Shown here piece by piece: positions 54,601 to 63,610 of a stretch of DNA of 64,000 nt. Location: contig JAGKSW010000052.1 in NCBI GenBank assembly GCA_018993265.1, forward strand, positions 1 through 64,000. Reading direction: 5' to 3'. Source of the stretch: Nostoc sp. TH1S01 (GTDB lineage: Bacteria; Cyanobacteriota; Cyanobacteriia; Cyanobacteriales; Nostocaceae). The notes beneath the pieces are model-generated. The model made no database searches, had not been told where the DNA came from, and was given only the letters and a program-made list of their open reading frames with translations. Numbering within the stretch: position 1 is the stretch's first letter; each line of letters starts with the position of its first letter. Made by a program: the position numbers and the translations under genes.

Positions 54601-57459
54601 ACCAGAAGTTTCTGAATTACCATACTCCAAGGAAGTATGAGTCATTAACAGACAAATCAATTGAGTAATTTCAATGTTTCCTGCTAAATAACTGGCTGCC
54701 AATAAAACTGCTAACAGCTTCATACAAGCTTGCTTAATGGGATTGCTCATTGCAGGAAGAGAAAGCAGGTCGTAATAAATCTTATTTGCCCGAAATGCTT
54801 GCAATTTCTGAAGTTCAGCATCAAGGGCAATTTGAATTTCTGCTGGTGTATTTGGTAGAGTAATGCCCAAAATATCCAAACCTCGGAACCCAGCATCAAT
54901 AGCAGCATTAAAGTCTTCACCTTGAGTGATTTTTAAATTTATTAATGCTGCGTAAATATCGGCTTGATCAAAAACACTTTTGGCGTGCTGTAAGGTAATA
55001 TCAAATAGTTTTTCAGCTTGTGCAAAATTGCCAAGTAAATATTCACATTCCGCCCGTTCTTGATACAGGAAGAATGTGAGTTTATAATTGTTTTCCCAAC
55101 TATCTGCTGATAAAAGATTTATCCCAGCAATAAAGTATTTTATTGCTGCTTTATACGCATTAGATTTTTTGGCTTTTCTGCCAGCAGTTAAGTTCAATTT
55201 GGCTAATTCATCTTTTTCTAGTTGTTGAGTAATAAAATGAACGCCTAGATGCAGGTGATTGACAATATCAAAAATTTTATTTTCCTGTTGAGCTACAGGG
55301 GTATGATGTAATAATTTTTGTCCAATTTGGTAATGAGTTATCTGTTTTTGGTCATAGTCAATCAGAGAATAGGCTGCTTGTTGAACGCGATCGTGCAGAA
55401 ATCTATATGTTGGATTGATAGTATGTTCCGTTTCAAAATCCTCCATATCCTCGTGAAAGAATTGGTAGACCTGGCTATTGGGTAAAATTAAGCCTTCTTG
55501 CAATGCTTTCCATAATGCTGTAGCCGTATCCATTGGTGATTGTTCAGAGATAAGCATCACCGTTGCTAAATCAAAAGTGTTCCCCACACAGGCGGCTAAC
55601 TTCAGCACATTTTGTGTTGATGCTGGCAATTTCTGTAATTGCAGCGCCATAAATTCCACTACATCATCGGTAAGTGATAGTGCATTTACTTGGATCAGAT
55701 CACATTCCCAATAACAGCGATCGCAATTAAAGGTAATGTATTTTTCTTCATGTAATGCTTTGAGAAACTGAATTGTAAAAAAGGGATTACCTTGAGTTTT
55801 TCGCTCGATTAATTCTGTTAGAGGTTTGGCAATTTCTAAGGAACAATTTAAGGTGTCTGCAACCAAATGATTGGTATCTTCAAAAGTCAAAGGTTGCAGG
55901 TTAATCGTATTCACACTCGCCTGTGTTGGCTTCATTTGTTCTACCATCAACATCAATGGATGAACAGGCGACACTTCATTATCTCGATATGCACCTAATA
56001 GCAGCAGATAACTACTCTTGTGCATTAAAACTTTAATCAATTCCAAGGAAGCTAAATCAGCCCACTGTAAATCATCTAAAAATATGACTAACGGATGGTT
56101 GATGGTGGTAAATATTTCAATAAACTTTTGGAATAACAAATTAAACCGATTTTGTGCCGCACTACCCGATAATTCAGGTGCCGGTGGTTGTTTACCAATA
56201 ATTAGTTCTAATTCGGGAATCACTTCAATTAGAACTTGGCCATTTTCTCTGACAACTGCCAAAATCTTGGCTTGCCATTGCTGGAGTTGTGTGTCAGATT
56301 CTGACAATAATTGTGCCATCAAGTTGCGGAAGGCTTGCACAAATGCGAAAAACGGAATGTTGCGATCAAACTGGTCAAATTTGCCTTGAATAAAATAGCC
56401 GCGTTGCTGGGCAATCAGTTTATACATTTCGTTAACGACAGCTGTTTTGCCAATCCCAGAAAATCCTGCAACCAGCATTAATTCTGAAGAGCCTGCGCTC
56501 ACACGTTCAACAGCATTTATGAGAGTTTGGACTTCGGCTTCCCGTCCATAGAGTTTTTCTGGAAAGAGAAAGCGATCGCAAATATCTCGCTCGGCAATGG
56601 TAAAGTATTCAATCTTGCCAGTTAATTGATATTGAGCCAGACATGTTTCTAAATCAAATTTTAAACTCAAAGCACTTTGATAGCGGTCTTCGGCATTTTT
56701 CGCCATCAATTTCATGACAATCTCTGCAATTACCTGGGGGATTTCTGCACCGTTGAGTTCATCTGGTTGTTTAGCAATATGACAATGCACTAACTCCATT
56801 GGGTCATCACAGATAAACGGTAAATTCCCCGTTAATAATTCATAAAAAGTCACACCCAAAGAATAAAAATCACTGCGGTAATCGATACCTCGATTCATTC
56901 TCCCGGTTTGTTCTGGAGAAACATAAGCAAGTGTGCCTTCTAAGACATTCGGACTTTTGATTTCTTGGGTTTCTTTCGGAAGTAATGAAGCGATACTAAA
57001 ATCGATGAGTTGAACTTGTTTTGTTTGGGGATTAATTAAGATATTCGCGGGTTTGATATCTTTGTGGATGACCCGATTTTGGTGCAAATTTTGGAGAATA
57101 TTAGCTAATTGGATGGCGATCACTAAAAATTCACTAAGGCTGAGGGTAGTAGCTTTGATATATTCTCTTAACGCAATTCCCCCCGTATCTGCCATCACTA
57201 AAATATAACCACTACCATAGGGTTCTAATGCTAAAGAATGAACAATCCCAGGAATACGAAGATTTTTACTAATGTTATATTGATTGCGAAATTGCAGTAA
57301 TTCTTGAAAACTAGGAGATTCTGAGGTCAAAAGCTTGATGACTACTGGCAGTTGATCAAATTGGCGAATAGCGCGATATACTCTGGTTCGAGAGCCTGCA
57401 TACAGTACTTCGCTAATTTGATATCCAGAAATTATGGTAGAGCAAACTTGAGTTGCCAT
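51649..57459 (-). CDS. Multidomain Ser/Thr kinase-ATPase-GAF-PAS-histidine kinase
   Basis: 1936 residues, a clear paralogue of the gene at 46164. The Hanks-type kinase (about 10-272) has HKDIKPANI and DFSIASLLPKE. The ATPase has GFSGIGKTAVVNEMYK. A helical TPR-like region follows, then GAF (about 1370-1510), an extra PAS domain (about 1525-1635, ILEWNTKFEFQSWNPAAEKL) and the histidine kinase (His about 1683, GVAHEVNNPIG). The PAS insertion is the main difference from the neighbour. Tandem duplication with domain gain is the simplest explanation. Confidence 0.93.
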   Translation of the reverse strand: MATQVCSTIISGYQISEVLYAGSRTRVYRAIRQFDQLPVVIKLLTSESPSFQELLQFRNQYNISKNLRIPGIVHSLALEPYGSGYILVMADTGGIALREYIKATTLSLSEFLVIAIQLANILQNLHQNRVIHKDIKPANILINPQTKQVQLIDFSIASLLPKETQEIKSPNVLEGTLAYVSPEQTGRMNRGIDYRSDFYSLGVTFYELLTGNLPFICDDPMELVHCHIAKQPDELNGAEIPQVIAEIVMKLMAKNAEDRYQSALSLKFDLETCLAQYQLTGKIEYFTIAERDICDRFLFPEKLYGREAEVQTLINAVERVSAGSSELMLVAGFSGIGKTAVVNEMYKLIAQQRGYFIQGKFDQFDRNIPFFAFVQAFRNLMAQLLSESDTQLQQWQAKILAVVRENGQVLIEVIPELELIIGKQPPAPELSGSAAQNRFNLLFQKFIEIFTTINHPLVIFLDDLQWADLASLELIKVLMHKSSYLLLLGAYRDNEVSPVHPLMLMVEQMKPTQASVNTINLQPLTFEDTNHLVADTLNCSLEIAKPLTELIERKTQGNPFFTIQFLKALHEEKYITFNCDRCYWECDLIQVNALSLTDDVVEFMALQLQKLPASTQNVLKLAACVGNTFDLATVMLISEQSPMDTATALWKALQEGLILPNSQVYQFFHEDMEDFETEHTINPTYRFLHDRVQQAAYSLIDYDQKQITHYQIGQKLLHHTPVAQQENKIFDIVNHLHLGVHFITQQLEKDELAKLNLTAGRKAKKSNAYKAAIKYFIAGINLLSADSWENNYKLTFFLYQERAECEYLLGNFAQAEKLFDITLQHAKSVFDQADIYAALINLKITQGEDFNAAIDAGFRGLDILGITLPNTPAEIQIALDAELQKLQAFRANKIYYDLLSLPAMSNPIKQACMKLLAVLLAASYLAGNIEITQLICLLMTHTSLEYGNSETSGLGYCYYGMALVKQGEYKVAYQFAQQALELDQKFNNIQYLAQNSNIFCHTINPYIKPLKTNLSLYQRSFKICSECGDLVFGVGSVIFLIWTMLMQGECLGEIYAETEKYANYIQQVNDVNILHIFTQQRQFLLHLQGLISETELLADWEIEDINCINTWRKNNFPSGINWYCFLRIQLSYIYGDYTDAVKTAIMNEETLAANLNFFPIIQYHFYYPLSLIALYPTATLEEKQSYWQIIQQHQQLIKTWADNCPENFLHKYYLLTAEMARVSGNFSQAIELYDRAIAGAQKNEYLQEAALSNELAAKFYLNWGKEKIASVYMQEAYYGYTNWGATAKTEDLEYRYPHLLRSVFPQANPVLNIWDALETLVLPNISSSHSSTTVNSSSSANINTAIDFTTILKASQVLSSTIQLDELLQKLTQIILQNSGGDYCALILPDSEGHWQLQAIATPETIQLFSEPFEGNFQLPIKLIQYVKNTQEVIVFDNLKTNLPVIGEYLTQHQPKSVLCLPILNQGNLVGILYLRNQFTSGVFTSDRILILNFLCTQAAISLENARLHAQEREKSYHLEQSQKRLQIMIQQTPVAILEWNTKFEFQSWNPAAEKLFGYQAAEIIGKHLRTIIPEEYHAYVDDVATSILAETGGSHAINENITKDGQRIVCEWFNAPMLDLDGNVCGGVSMGLDISDRQRAEAAIHKKSQELETALQDLKQAQLQMVQNEKMASLGNLVAGVAHEVNNPIGFLNGSITNAKEYIRDLIGHLKLYQQYYSEPAAPIQQNAEEIDLEFLVADLPKLLHSMTEANKRIKSISNSLRTFSRADTDCKVIANIHEGLDSTLLILKYRLKANENRPAINIQQEYGDIPEIECFPGQLNQVFMNILANAIDMFDEMAQTQTFAELQTHPQVIIIRTYVTANQVYIHIRDNGKGMSADVKSRIFDHLFTTKSVGQGTGLGLAIARQIVEEKHGGQIAVNSIQGKGTEFIIQIPV

Positions 57460-57798
57460 TTATACATGCCCCTATGCCAGTTAATTTTTGCTTATCTATA
57501 TAGATGAAGCTATTTACGTCAAAGCTTAGTATTCCCATTTATTAGGTATTAACTAACAACAATATTCAAAATACGTATATTTTCATACATAAAATTAAGT
57601 TTTAGAGTAGGGTGTAAGGGTGTAGTTTTTCAAAACCCTTATACCCCTATACCCTTACCCCCCAATACGGTTCGGATAAGAAATTTATTCGTGAGGGTAG
57701 GTAGGGGAGCAGGGGAGCAGGGAGGAACGAAGCAATGACAGCTTACATTTAAGAATGTTTATTTACTTATCAAAACTCAATTACTCATAAATTTTGCC
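57460..57798. other. 339-base intergenic region with imperfect foldback
   Basis: Between divergent genes. It holds an AT-rich stretch near 57480-57600, then GTAGGGTGTAAGGGTGTAG with a partly complementary CCCTTATACCCCTATACCC (57607-57655), an imperfect foldback of repeat type, and GGGGAGCAGGGGAGCAGGGA heptamer-like units (57703-57722). No gene is seen. Confidence 0.5.
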
Positions 57799-58929
57799 AT
57801 GATTCCGCAGATTGAAAACATATTTTTACGGCAAATGGCCTCTGGCGATCGCCTATATTTACAAGTTTATAAATTTATTGGCGCTCACCCAGGCAAAAAG
57901 GTTTACATTCAATCTAACTTACACGGTTCAGAAATTTCTGGTAACGCTGTTATTCAGCAACTTATAGAATTTTTACTCAGTATTGAGGATACAGATTTAG
58001 TCGGAGAAATTTGGTTAGTTCCGGTGTGTAATCCAATGGGAACCAATGAACGCGCACAACATTTTTCTCCTGGTAGACACTGTGTTTACGAAGCTAGAGA
58101 CTGGAACCGCATTTTTTGGGATTATGAAAAAGTAGCTGATAATTTAACAGAATTTGCTCAATCGCAATTGCTACTTGAGCAAGAAACTATTCGCCAAAAC
58201 TATTTGAGTAAAATCAAAAATGAATTTACTAAAAAATTAGACGTAATTAATTCACAGAGTAGTTTGCCATATACTGATCAATTTAGTTATCAACTGCAAA
58301 GTTTGAGTTTAGATGCAGATTACTTGATTGACTTGCACAGTTCCACCAATCAAGGTTTAGACTACATATATTACTTTCGCGATCGCCAAGATAGTGCCAA
58401 ATATTTTTTGCTCAACTATGGCATTTTACTTGATAAATACGATGGCGATGCTTTTGATGAAGCATTTATCAAACCCTGGTTAGCATTGGAAGCAATTTTT
58501 CAAAGTTTAGGCAGAAATATTCAATTTGATGTTGAGGCTTGGACACTAGAATTAGGTGCAGGAATGCAGATAAATTCCCACTCAGTTACTAAAGGTGTGC
58601 AAGGAGTGAAAAATTATTTAGTCCAGAAAGGTATCTTAAAAACCGGAAACTTTGCTCACGAACATATAGAAAATCATGTCATGGCTGTTTTCCACAGCAG
58701 TAACAGAACTAAGTATTATGCGATCGCTGGCGGCATGATTCAATCTAGAGTCGCATTAGGTAGTGTCGTGAAAGCAGGAGATAGACTTTATCAAATTATT
58801 AGTTTTAATAAAGAAGGTGAATTGCCGAAATTGATTGATATTTATGCTGAACATGATGGATTAATTTATGATGTTGGCACTAATCAGGCTGTGAATCAAG
58901 GAGAGTTTGTCTTAGGAATTATTTATTAA
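57799..58929 (+). CDS. Succinylglutamate desuccinylase/aspartoacylase family protein
   Basis: 376 residues. The zinc-peptidase-like motif NLHGSEISGNAV holds the first His and Glu, and YLIDLHSSTNQG the second His. The rest fits the AstE/AspA fold with a C-terminal beta domain (GSVVKAGDRLYQIISFNKEG). Members deacylate N-acyl amino acids or related amides; the substrate is unknown. It is followed 20 bases later by a quinone-oxidoreductase-like gene, probably in one transcript. Confidence 0.85.
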   Translation: MIPQIENIFLRQMASGDRLYLQVYKFIGAHPGKKVYIQSNLHGSEISGNAVIQQLIEFLLSIEDTDLVGEIWLVPVCNPMGTNERAQHFSPGRHCVYEARDWNRIFWDYEKVADNLTEFAQSQLLLEQETIRQNYLSKIKNEFTKKLDVINSQSSLPYTDQFSYQLQSLSLDADYLIDLHSSTNQGLDYIYYFRDRQDSAKYFLLNYGILLDKYDGDAFDEAFIKPWLALEAIFQSLGRNIQFDVEAWTLELGAGMQINSHSVTKGVQGVKNYLVQKGILKTGNFAHEHIENHVMAVFHSSNRTKYYAIAGGMIQSRVALGSVVKAGDRLYQIISFNKEGELPKLIDIYAEHDGLIYDVGTNQAVNQGEFVLGIIY

Positions 58930-58949
58930 TTAAATGATGGTACAAGTTT

Positions 58950-59960
58950 ATGAGAGCTTACGAAATTCAAAGCAATGCCGGAATTGATGCTTTAAAATTA
59001 GTCGATCGCCCCCAACCCGAACCCGCAGCCGGACAAGTTCTAATTAAGGTAAGAGCAACATCTTTGAATTATCGTGATTTGCTGGTGGCTGAGGGAAGCT
59101 ACGGTTCCGGGTTGAAATATCCGCTAATTCCTATGTCTGATGGTGCAGGGGAAGTTGTTGCTGTGGGTGAAGGTGTCACACGGGTAAAAAAAGGCGATCG
59201 CGTCGCCGGGATTTTCTTCCAAACTTGGATTTATGGCTCTTTAACCAGAGAAAAAATGAAATCTGACTTGGGTGGCGGTATTGACGGAATGTTGGCTGAA
59301 TACGTTGTGTTACATCAAGATGGACTAGTAATCTTACCTGATCACCTTTCCTACACCGAAGGAGCCACTTTACCTTGTGCTGCTGTCACCGCTTGGCACG
59401 CTTTGGTGACGAAAGGTAATATCTGTGCAAATGACACTGTATTGTTGCTGGGTACTGGCGGAGTTTCGATTTTTGCCCTTCAGTTTGCCAAAATCCACGG
59501 TGCGAGAGTCATCATTACTTCCAGCAGTGATGAGAAATTAGCACGCGCGAAACAACTGGGTGCTGATGAAATTATCAATTACAAAATCACACCCGATTGG
59601 GAAAAGCAAGTTTACGAGTTAACCAATCGTATTGGTGTAGATCATATAGTCGAAGTCGGCGGCGCAGGTACTTTACCACAATCACTCCAAGCCACCAGAA
59701 TTGGGGGGCGTGTCAGCTTAATCGGTGTGCTGACAGGTAGAGGACGTGAGATTGATCCCATGCCCATCTTATTTAAAAGTCTCACAGTACAGGGAATTTA
59801 TGTAGGCAGTCGAGAAATGTTTGAAACCATGAATCAAGCAATATCTCAACATCAAATCTTCCCCATAATTGATTTAGTTTTTCCATTCACCGCCGCCCCA
59901 GACGCTTATCGCTACCTCAAAACTGCCAACCACTTCGGTAAAGTCGTCATTGAAGTTTAA
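58950..59960 (+). CDS. Zinc-free MDR-family NAD(P) alcohol dehydrogenase/quinone oxidoreductase
   Basis: 336 residues of the medium-chain dehydrogenase/reductase superfamily. N-terminal GroES-like domain (LNYRDLLVAEGSYGSGLKYP), the substrate region EGATLPCAAVTAWHAL, and the cofactor motif VLLLGTGGVSIFALQFAK with the basic ITSSSDEKLARAK that favours NADP. The usual structural zinc Cys set is not present, so a quinone-oxidoreductase-like member is likely. It is coupled to the upstream aspartoacylase-like gene by 20 bases. Confidence 0.87.
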   Translation: MRAYEIQSNAGIDALKLVDRPQPEPAAGQVLIKVRATSLNYRDLLVAEGSYGSGLKYPLIPMSDGAGEVVAVGEGVTRVKKGDRVAGIFFQTWIYGSLTREKMKSDLGGGIDGMLAEYVVLHQDGLVILPDHLSYTEGATLPCAAVTAWHALVTKGNICANDTVLLLGTGGVSIFALQFAKIHGARVIITSSSDEKLARAKQLGADEIINYKITPDWEKQVYELTNRIGVDHIVEVGGAGTLPQSLQATRIGGRVSLIGVLTGRGREIDPMPILFKSLTVQGIYVGSREMFETMNQAISQHQIFPIIDLVFPFTAAPDAYRYLKTANHFGKVVIEV

Positions 59961-60089
59961 ATTCATACTTCATACTTCATACTTTCCTTTGGCTTCCCCC
60001 TCTCAGAAGAAATTCATTTAGGCGATACTCAGTTATATTAGGATGCACAGAGTTGAGTATCCACGAAAAAACCCAATATCAAGACTGTA

Positions 60090-61058
60090 ATGACTTATCT
60101 AGAAACAGCAGCAGAATTTTACCGCGAAGTTGCAGAAACACCCGAAGTCGGACTGTGTTGTGTCCAAAGTTCACCCTTGCAATTCCCAGGCTTGAAAATT
60201 CCTTTGCCGATGCAAGAAATGAACTATGGTTGTGGTACAACGGTTCACCCTACAGAACTCATCAACCAACCCACTGTGCTTTATGTTGGTGTTGGTGGTG
60301 GATTAGAGGCGCTGCAATTCGCTTATTTTTCTCGCCGTGCTGGTGCGGTAATAGCTGTTGAACCCGTGGCTGCTATGCGAGAGGCTGCTACACGCAATCT
60401 AGAAAATGCTGCCACCGAAAATTCTTGGTTTGAGCCAAATTTTGTGGAAATTCGGGCGGGTGATGCTTTTAATTTGCCTGTAGCTGATGCTTCGGTGGAT
60501 ATTGTCGCACAGAATTGCCTGTTCAATATTTTTGAGCCAGAAGATTTAACCAGAGCTTTAAAAGAAGCATATCGTGTGCTGAAACCAGGTGGACGTTTGC
60601 AGATGAGCGATCCCATTGCGACACGTCCAATTCCTACCCATCTTCAACAAGATGAGCGACTACGAGCCATGTGTTTGTCAGGCGCACTTACCTACGAAGA
60701 GTATACTCAGCGTATTATTGATGCTGGCTTTGGTCAAATTGAAATTCGCGCCCGTCGTCCTTATCGCTTACTGGATGCTCAAACTTACAACTTAGAAGAC
60801 AACCTTCTTTTAGAAAGTCTTGATTCGGTTTCTTTCAAAGTTGCAATTCCCGAAGATGGCGCTTGTATTTTTACTGGCAAGACAGCTATTTACTGTGGTG
60901 CAGCAGCTTTGTTTGATGATGGTGCAGGACATCTGCTTCAGCGTGGTGTTCCCGCCGCCGTCTGTGATAAAACTGCTGCCAAACTGGCGGCTCTAGAGCC
61001 GAAACAAATCGTTATAACTGATTCAACCTGGCACTATAACGGTGGTGGTTGCTGTTAA
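60090..61058 (+). CDS. arsM: Arsenite S-adenosylmethionine methyltransferase (ArsM-type, arsenosugar cluster)
   Basis: 322 residues. SAM motif VLYVGVGGGLEALQFAYFS, then AVEPVAAMREAATRNL and DASVDIVAQNCLFNIF with a Cys. GLCCVQSS near the start and a C-terminal GGGCC supply additional Cys pairs that suit arsenic binding. ArsM methylates As(III). The PiT-like transporter and ArsS-type radical-SAM gene follow on the same strand with small gaps, the arrangement of cyanobacterial arsenosugar biosynthesis. An ATG at 60053 in another frame is not coding. Confidence 0.88.
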   Translation: MTYLETAAEFYREVAETPEVGLCCVQSSPLQFPGLKIPLPMQEMNYGCGTTVHPTELINQPTVLYVGVGGGLEALQFAYFSRRAGAVIAVEPVAAMREAATRNLENAATENSWFEPNFVEIRAGDAFNLPVADASVDIVAQNCLFNIFEPEDLTRALKEAYRVLKPGGRLQMSDPIATRPIPTHLQQDERLRAMCLSGALTYEEYTQRIIDAGFGQIEIRARRPYRLLDAQTYNLEDNLLLESLDSVSFKVAIPEDGACIFTGKTAIYCGAAALFDDGAGHLLQRGVPAAVCDKTAAKLAALEPKQIVITDSTWHYNGGGCC

Positions 61059-61072
61059 AATCAAAACCCAAA

Positions 61073-62032
61073 ATGTTAATTATTAGTTTATTTTTGGCTA
61101 CATTATTTTTGGCTTACTCTCATGGAGCAAATGACAACTTTAAAGGTGTAGCAACGCTGTTTGGTTGCGGTAGAACGAGCTACCAAACAGCAATTTTATG
61201 GGCAACTATTATGACCTTTGCAGGTTCGGTTGCTTCAATATTTATGGCTGGTACATTAGTGAAAAACTTTTCTGGACAAGGCATTTTTCCAGATGAAATC
61301 GCTAACGTGCCAGAAATTCATTTAGCAGTGGCGATCGCATCTGGTGTAATGGTGTTGATGGCTGCTTTAACAGGATTTCCGATTTCTACAACTCACAGCT
61401 TAACAGGTGGGTTACTAGGGGCGGGATTAGTAGCGATTGGTCTTAAAGTTAATTTTAGCGTATTAATACAATCTTTTCTTGTACCTTTATTGTTTAGTCC
61501 CGTAGTTGCCATTTTACTAGCAGCAGGGATTTATAAATTAATTGAATATGGTAATTCTCAATTTAATTTATTTACCAATCAAAAAATCTTAGATACTCTC
61601 CATTGGATCAGTGCAGGAATTGTTAGTTTTGCTAGGGGAATCAATCAAACGCCAAAACTAGTTGCTATTATTTTGATTATTGAATATTTTTCCATTCAGG
61701 GCGGCATGTTAACGATCGCAATGGCCATAGGACTGGGTGGTTTACTCAACTCCCAAAGAATAGCCGCAACCATGAGTACAAGAATTACTACTATAGATTC
61801 TACTCAAGGTTTGTCTGCCAATCTCGTGACTGGATTTTTAGCGATCGCAGCTACTTGTTTTGGGTTACCCATTTCTACAACTCATGTTGCGGTTAGTTCC
61901 ATTGTTGGCGCTGGCTTAACTGAAAAAAAAGTTAATTTACGTGTTTTCTCTCAAATAATTATTGCCTGGATTTTTACTTTACCCGCTACCGCAATTATTA
62001 GTGGCATAGCTTATAGATTATTGCAAGGCTAA
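61073..62032 (+). CDS. PiT-type phosphate permease
   Basis: 319 residues from ATG 61073, 14 bases after the arsM stop; the frame from 61049 overlaps arsM. Ten or so membrane helices. The two PiT signature repeats AYSHGANDNFKGVATLFG and TGFPISTTHSLTGGLLGAG are present, with a second GLPISTTHVAVSSIVGAGL. It imports phosphate with protons or sodium and may admit or exclude arsenate; its place between arsM and arsS suggests a link to arsenic handling. Confidence 0.9.
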   Translation: MLIISLFLATLFLAYSHGANDNFKGVATLFGCGRTSYQTAILWATIMTFAGSVASIFMAGTLVKNFSGQGIFPDEIANVPEIHLAVAIASGVMVLMAALTGFPISTTHSLTGGLLGAGLVAIGLKVNFSVLIQSFLVPLLFSPVVAILLAAGIYKLIEYGNSQFNLFTNQKILDTLHWISAGIVSFARGINQTPKLVAIILIIEYFSIQGGMLTIAMAIGLGGLLNSQRIAATMSTRITTIDSTQGLSANLVTGFLAIAATCFGLPISTTHVAVSSIVGAGLTEKKVNLRVFSQIIIAWIFTLPATAIISGIAYRLLQG

Positions 62033-62082
62033 AGATTTATCTCAGCGGATATTTTTCATTTTAAAATTAGGAAGATAAACTC

Positions 62083-63078
62083 ATGCAAACCACTTCAATA
62101 TTTACTAACTTCAATCAAAAATTAAAGACACCTTTAACTAAAAAGAAAATTACTGTTTTGCAAATTAACTTGGGTAAACGTTGCAACCTCGCTTGTACGC
62201 ATTGCCATGTTGAAGCCAGCCCAAAACGCACAGAAGAACTGTCTCCAGAGATTTGTACACAGTTGATTGAATTAATTCATAAATTTCCTGAAATTGAGAT
62301 TGTTGATTTGACTGGTGGCGCACCAGAAATGAATTATGGATTTAAACCATTAGTAGAAGCAGCTAGAGCAACTAATAAACAGGTAATTGTGCGGTCTAAT
62401 TTGACTATTTATTTTGTAGAGGGCTTTGGTGATTTACCAGAATATTTTGCCCAAAATCAAATTAGAGTTGTTGCTTCTCTGCCTTGTTACTTAGCCGATA
62501 ATGTTGATAAAATGCGAGGTGCTGGTGTTTTTGATGATTCTATCAAAGCTTTGCAGTGGCTTAACCGCGTCGGCTATGGTCATGAACCTAATTTAATTTT
62601 AGATTTAGTTTATAATCCCCAGTTGCCTAGAGGTGAAAAATTTGCTTTAGCACCTGAACAGAATATGTTAGAGCAAGATTATAAGAAATTTTTAAAAGAC
62701 AATTTTGATATTCAATTTAATAATTTATTTACCATCACCAATCTACCAGTTGGTAGGACTAAGCTGTATTTAGAGCGCAAAAAACTCTATCTACCCTACT
62801 TACAATTTTTAGAATCCCATTTCAACGCCAGCACTGTTGAGCATTTAATGTGTCGAAATGAAATTTCGATTGACTATTTGGGTAATGTTTATGATTGCGA
62901 TTTTAACCAAATGATGAATCTACCCGCGAAAAATGCTCATGGGGAAAACTTAACAGTTACTCAATTGTTAGCAGCTAGTAATTTAGACTTAATTTCTGAG
63001 GTACAAACAGCCGCCTATTGTTATGGTTGTACAGCAGGTAGTGGTTCTAGCTGTGGTGGAGCTTTAGTTGAAAATTAA
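62083..63078 (+). CDS. arsS: Arsenosugar biosynthesis radical-SAM protein ArsS-type
   Basis: 331 residues. The radical-SAM cluster is CNLACTHCHVE (Cys36, Cys40, Cys43 approximately), followed by VDLTGGAPEM. The C-terminal half has further Cys: LMCRNEISIDYLGNVYDCDF and YCYGCTAGSGSSCGG, an SPASM-like region for extra clusters. ArsS-type enzymes are thought to transfer the adenosyl/ribosyl group to dimethylarsenite in arsenosugar formation. It follows arsM and the PiT gene. Confidence 0.9.
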   Translation: MQTTSIFTNFNQKLKTPLTKKKITVLQINLGKRCNLACTHCHVEASPKRTEELSPEICTQLIELIHKFPEIEIVDLTGGAPEMNYGFKPLVEAARATNKQVIVRSNLTIYFVEGFGDLPEYFAQNQIRVVASLPCYLADNVDKMRGAGVFDDSIKALQWLNRVGYGHEPNLILDLVYNPQLPRGEKFALAPEQNMLEQDYKKFLKDNFDIQFNNLFTITNLPVGRTKLYLERKKLYLPYLQFLESHFNASTVEHLMCRNEISIDYLGNVYDCDFNQMMNLPAKNAHGENLTVTQLLAASNLDLISEVQTAAYCYGCTAGSGSSCGGALVEN

Positions 63079-63187
63079 CTCCAAAAAGCATGAAAAACCT
63101 AAGAATTTAGGTTTTTGTCATCAAACGATAATCTGGCTGCAAATTTTATTAAATATGGGTAAATAATCTTCCAATGGGTTATATGAT

Positions 63188-63256
63188 GAGATTAGTTAAG
63201 TCTCCTCACACCACACTATAAAACCGTAGAGATTATATTCTTCTACGGTTTTTATT
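63188..63256 (+). ncRNA. yfr1: Yfr1-like small RNA (copy 1)
   Basis: The sequence has a 5' stem GAGATT/AAGTCTC (bulged G), then the single-stranded motif TCTCCTCACACCACAC (63201-63216), then an intrinsic terminator: AAACCGTAGA...TCTACGGTTTTT (63218-63252). The motif matches the ultra-conserved ACUCCUCACACC of the cyanobacterial RNA Yfr1, which in Nostoc controls envelope genes. A -10-like TATATGAT (63180s) precedes it. It lies about 285 bases before a second copy. Confidence 0.8.
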
Positions 63257-63276
63257 TTGTCTAAAAAGAGTATATA

Positions 63277-63398
63277 AGAATTCGGTTTGATTTGGGAATT
63301 TACTTGTGTAGCCAGGGAGTAGGGAGCAGGAAAGAAGCTTTGTCTAAGTCTACTGATTTTTCTCCAATTCAAATATGAGTCCTATATTTGTGAATTAA
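63277..63398. repeat. Diverged copy of the 26865-26999 MITE-like repeat
   Basis: Shared blocks are GTCTACTGA, TCAAATATGAGTCCTATATT and a GGGAGTAGGGAGCAGGA purine tract. It separates the two Yfr1-like RNAs. Confidence 0.65.
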
Positions 63399-63472
63399 GT
63401 CTGTACTTGCCGAAAATTTCTGTTACCAAAATTGTTACGAGCGTGTAGCAAACTAGTTAGTTACCGTATCAT

Positions 63473-63540
63473 GAGATTTAGTTAAGCTCCTCATACCACA
63501 CCGAAAGCCGTGCAATTTAAAATTGCAGCGGCTTTTTTCT
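63473..63540 (+). ncRNA. yfr1: Yfr1-like small RNA (copy 2)
   Basis: 5' stem GAGATT/AAGCTC, then GCTCCTCATACCACACC (63486-63502), then the terminator AAAGCCG, loop with TGCAATTTAAAATTGCA, GCGGCTTTTTT. The layout equals copy 1 and Yfr1, but the core has T instead of C at one position (CCTCATACC against CCTCACACC). It lies about 280 bases upstream of purH and is probably transcribed separately. Confidence 0.72.
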
Positions 63541-63610
63541 TTTCGGTCTCTAAACCCTTACACCCTCACACCCTGACACCCATTTTTATTTGATTACTCT
63601 CATGTTGATT

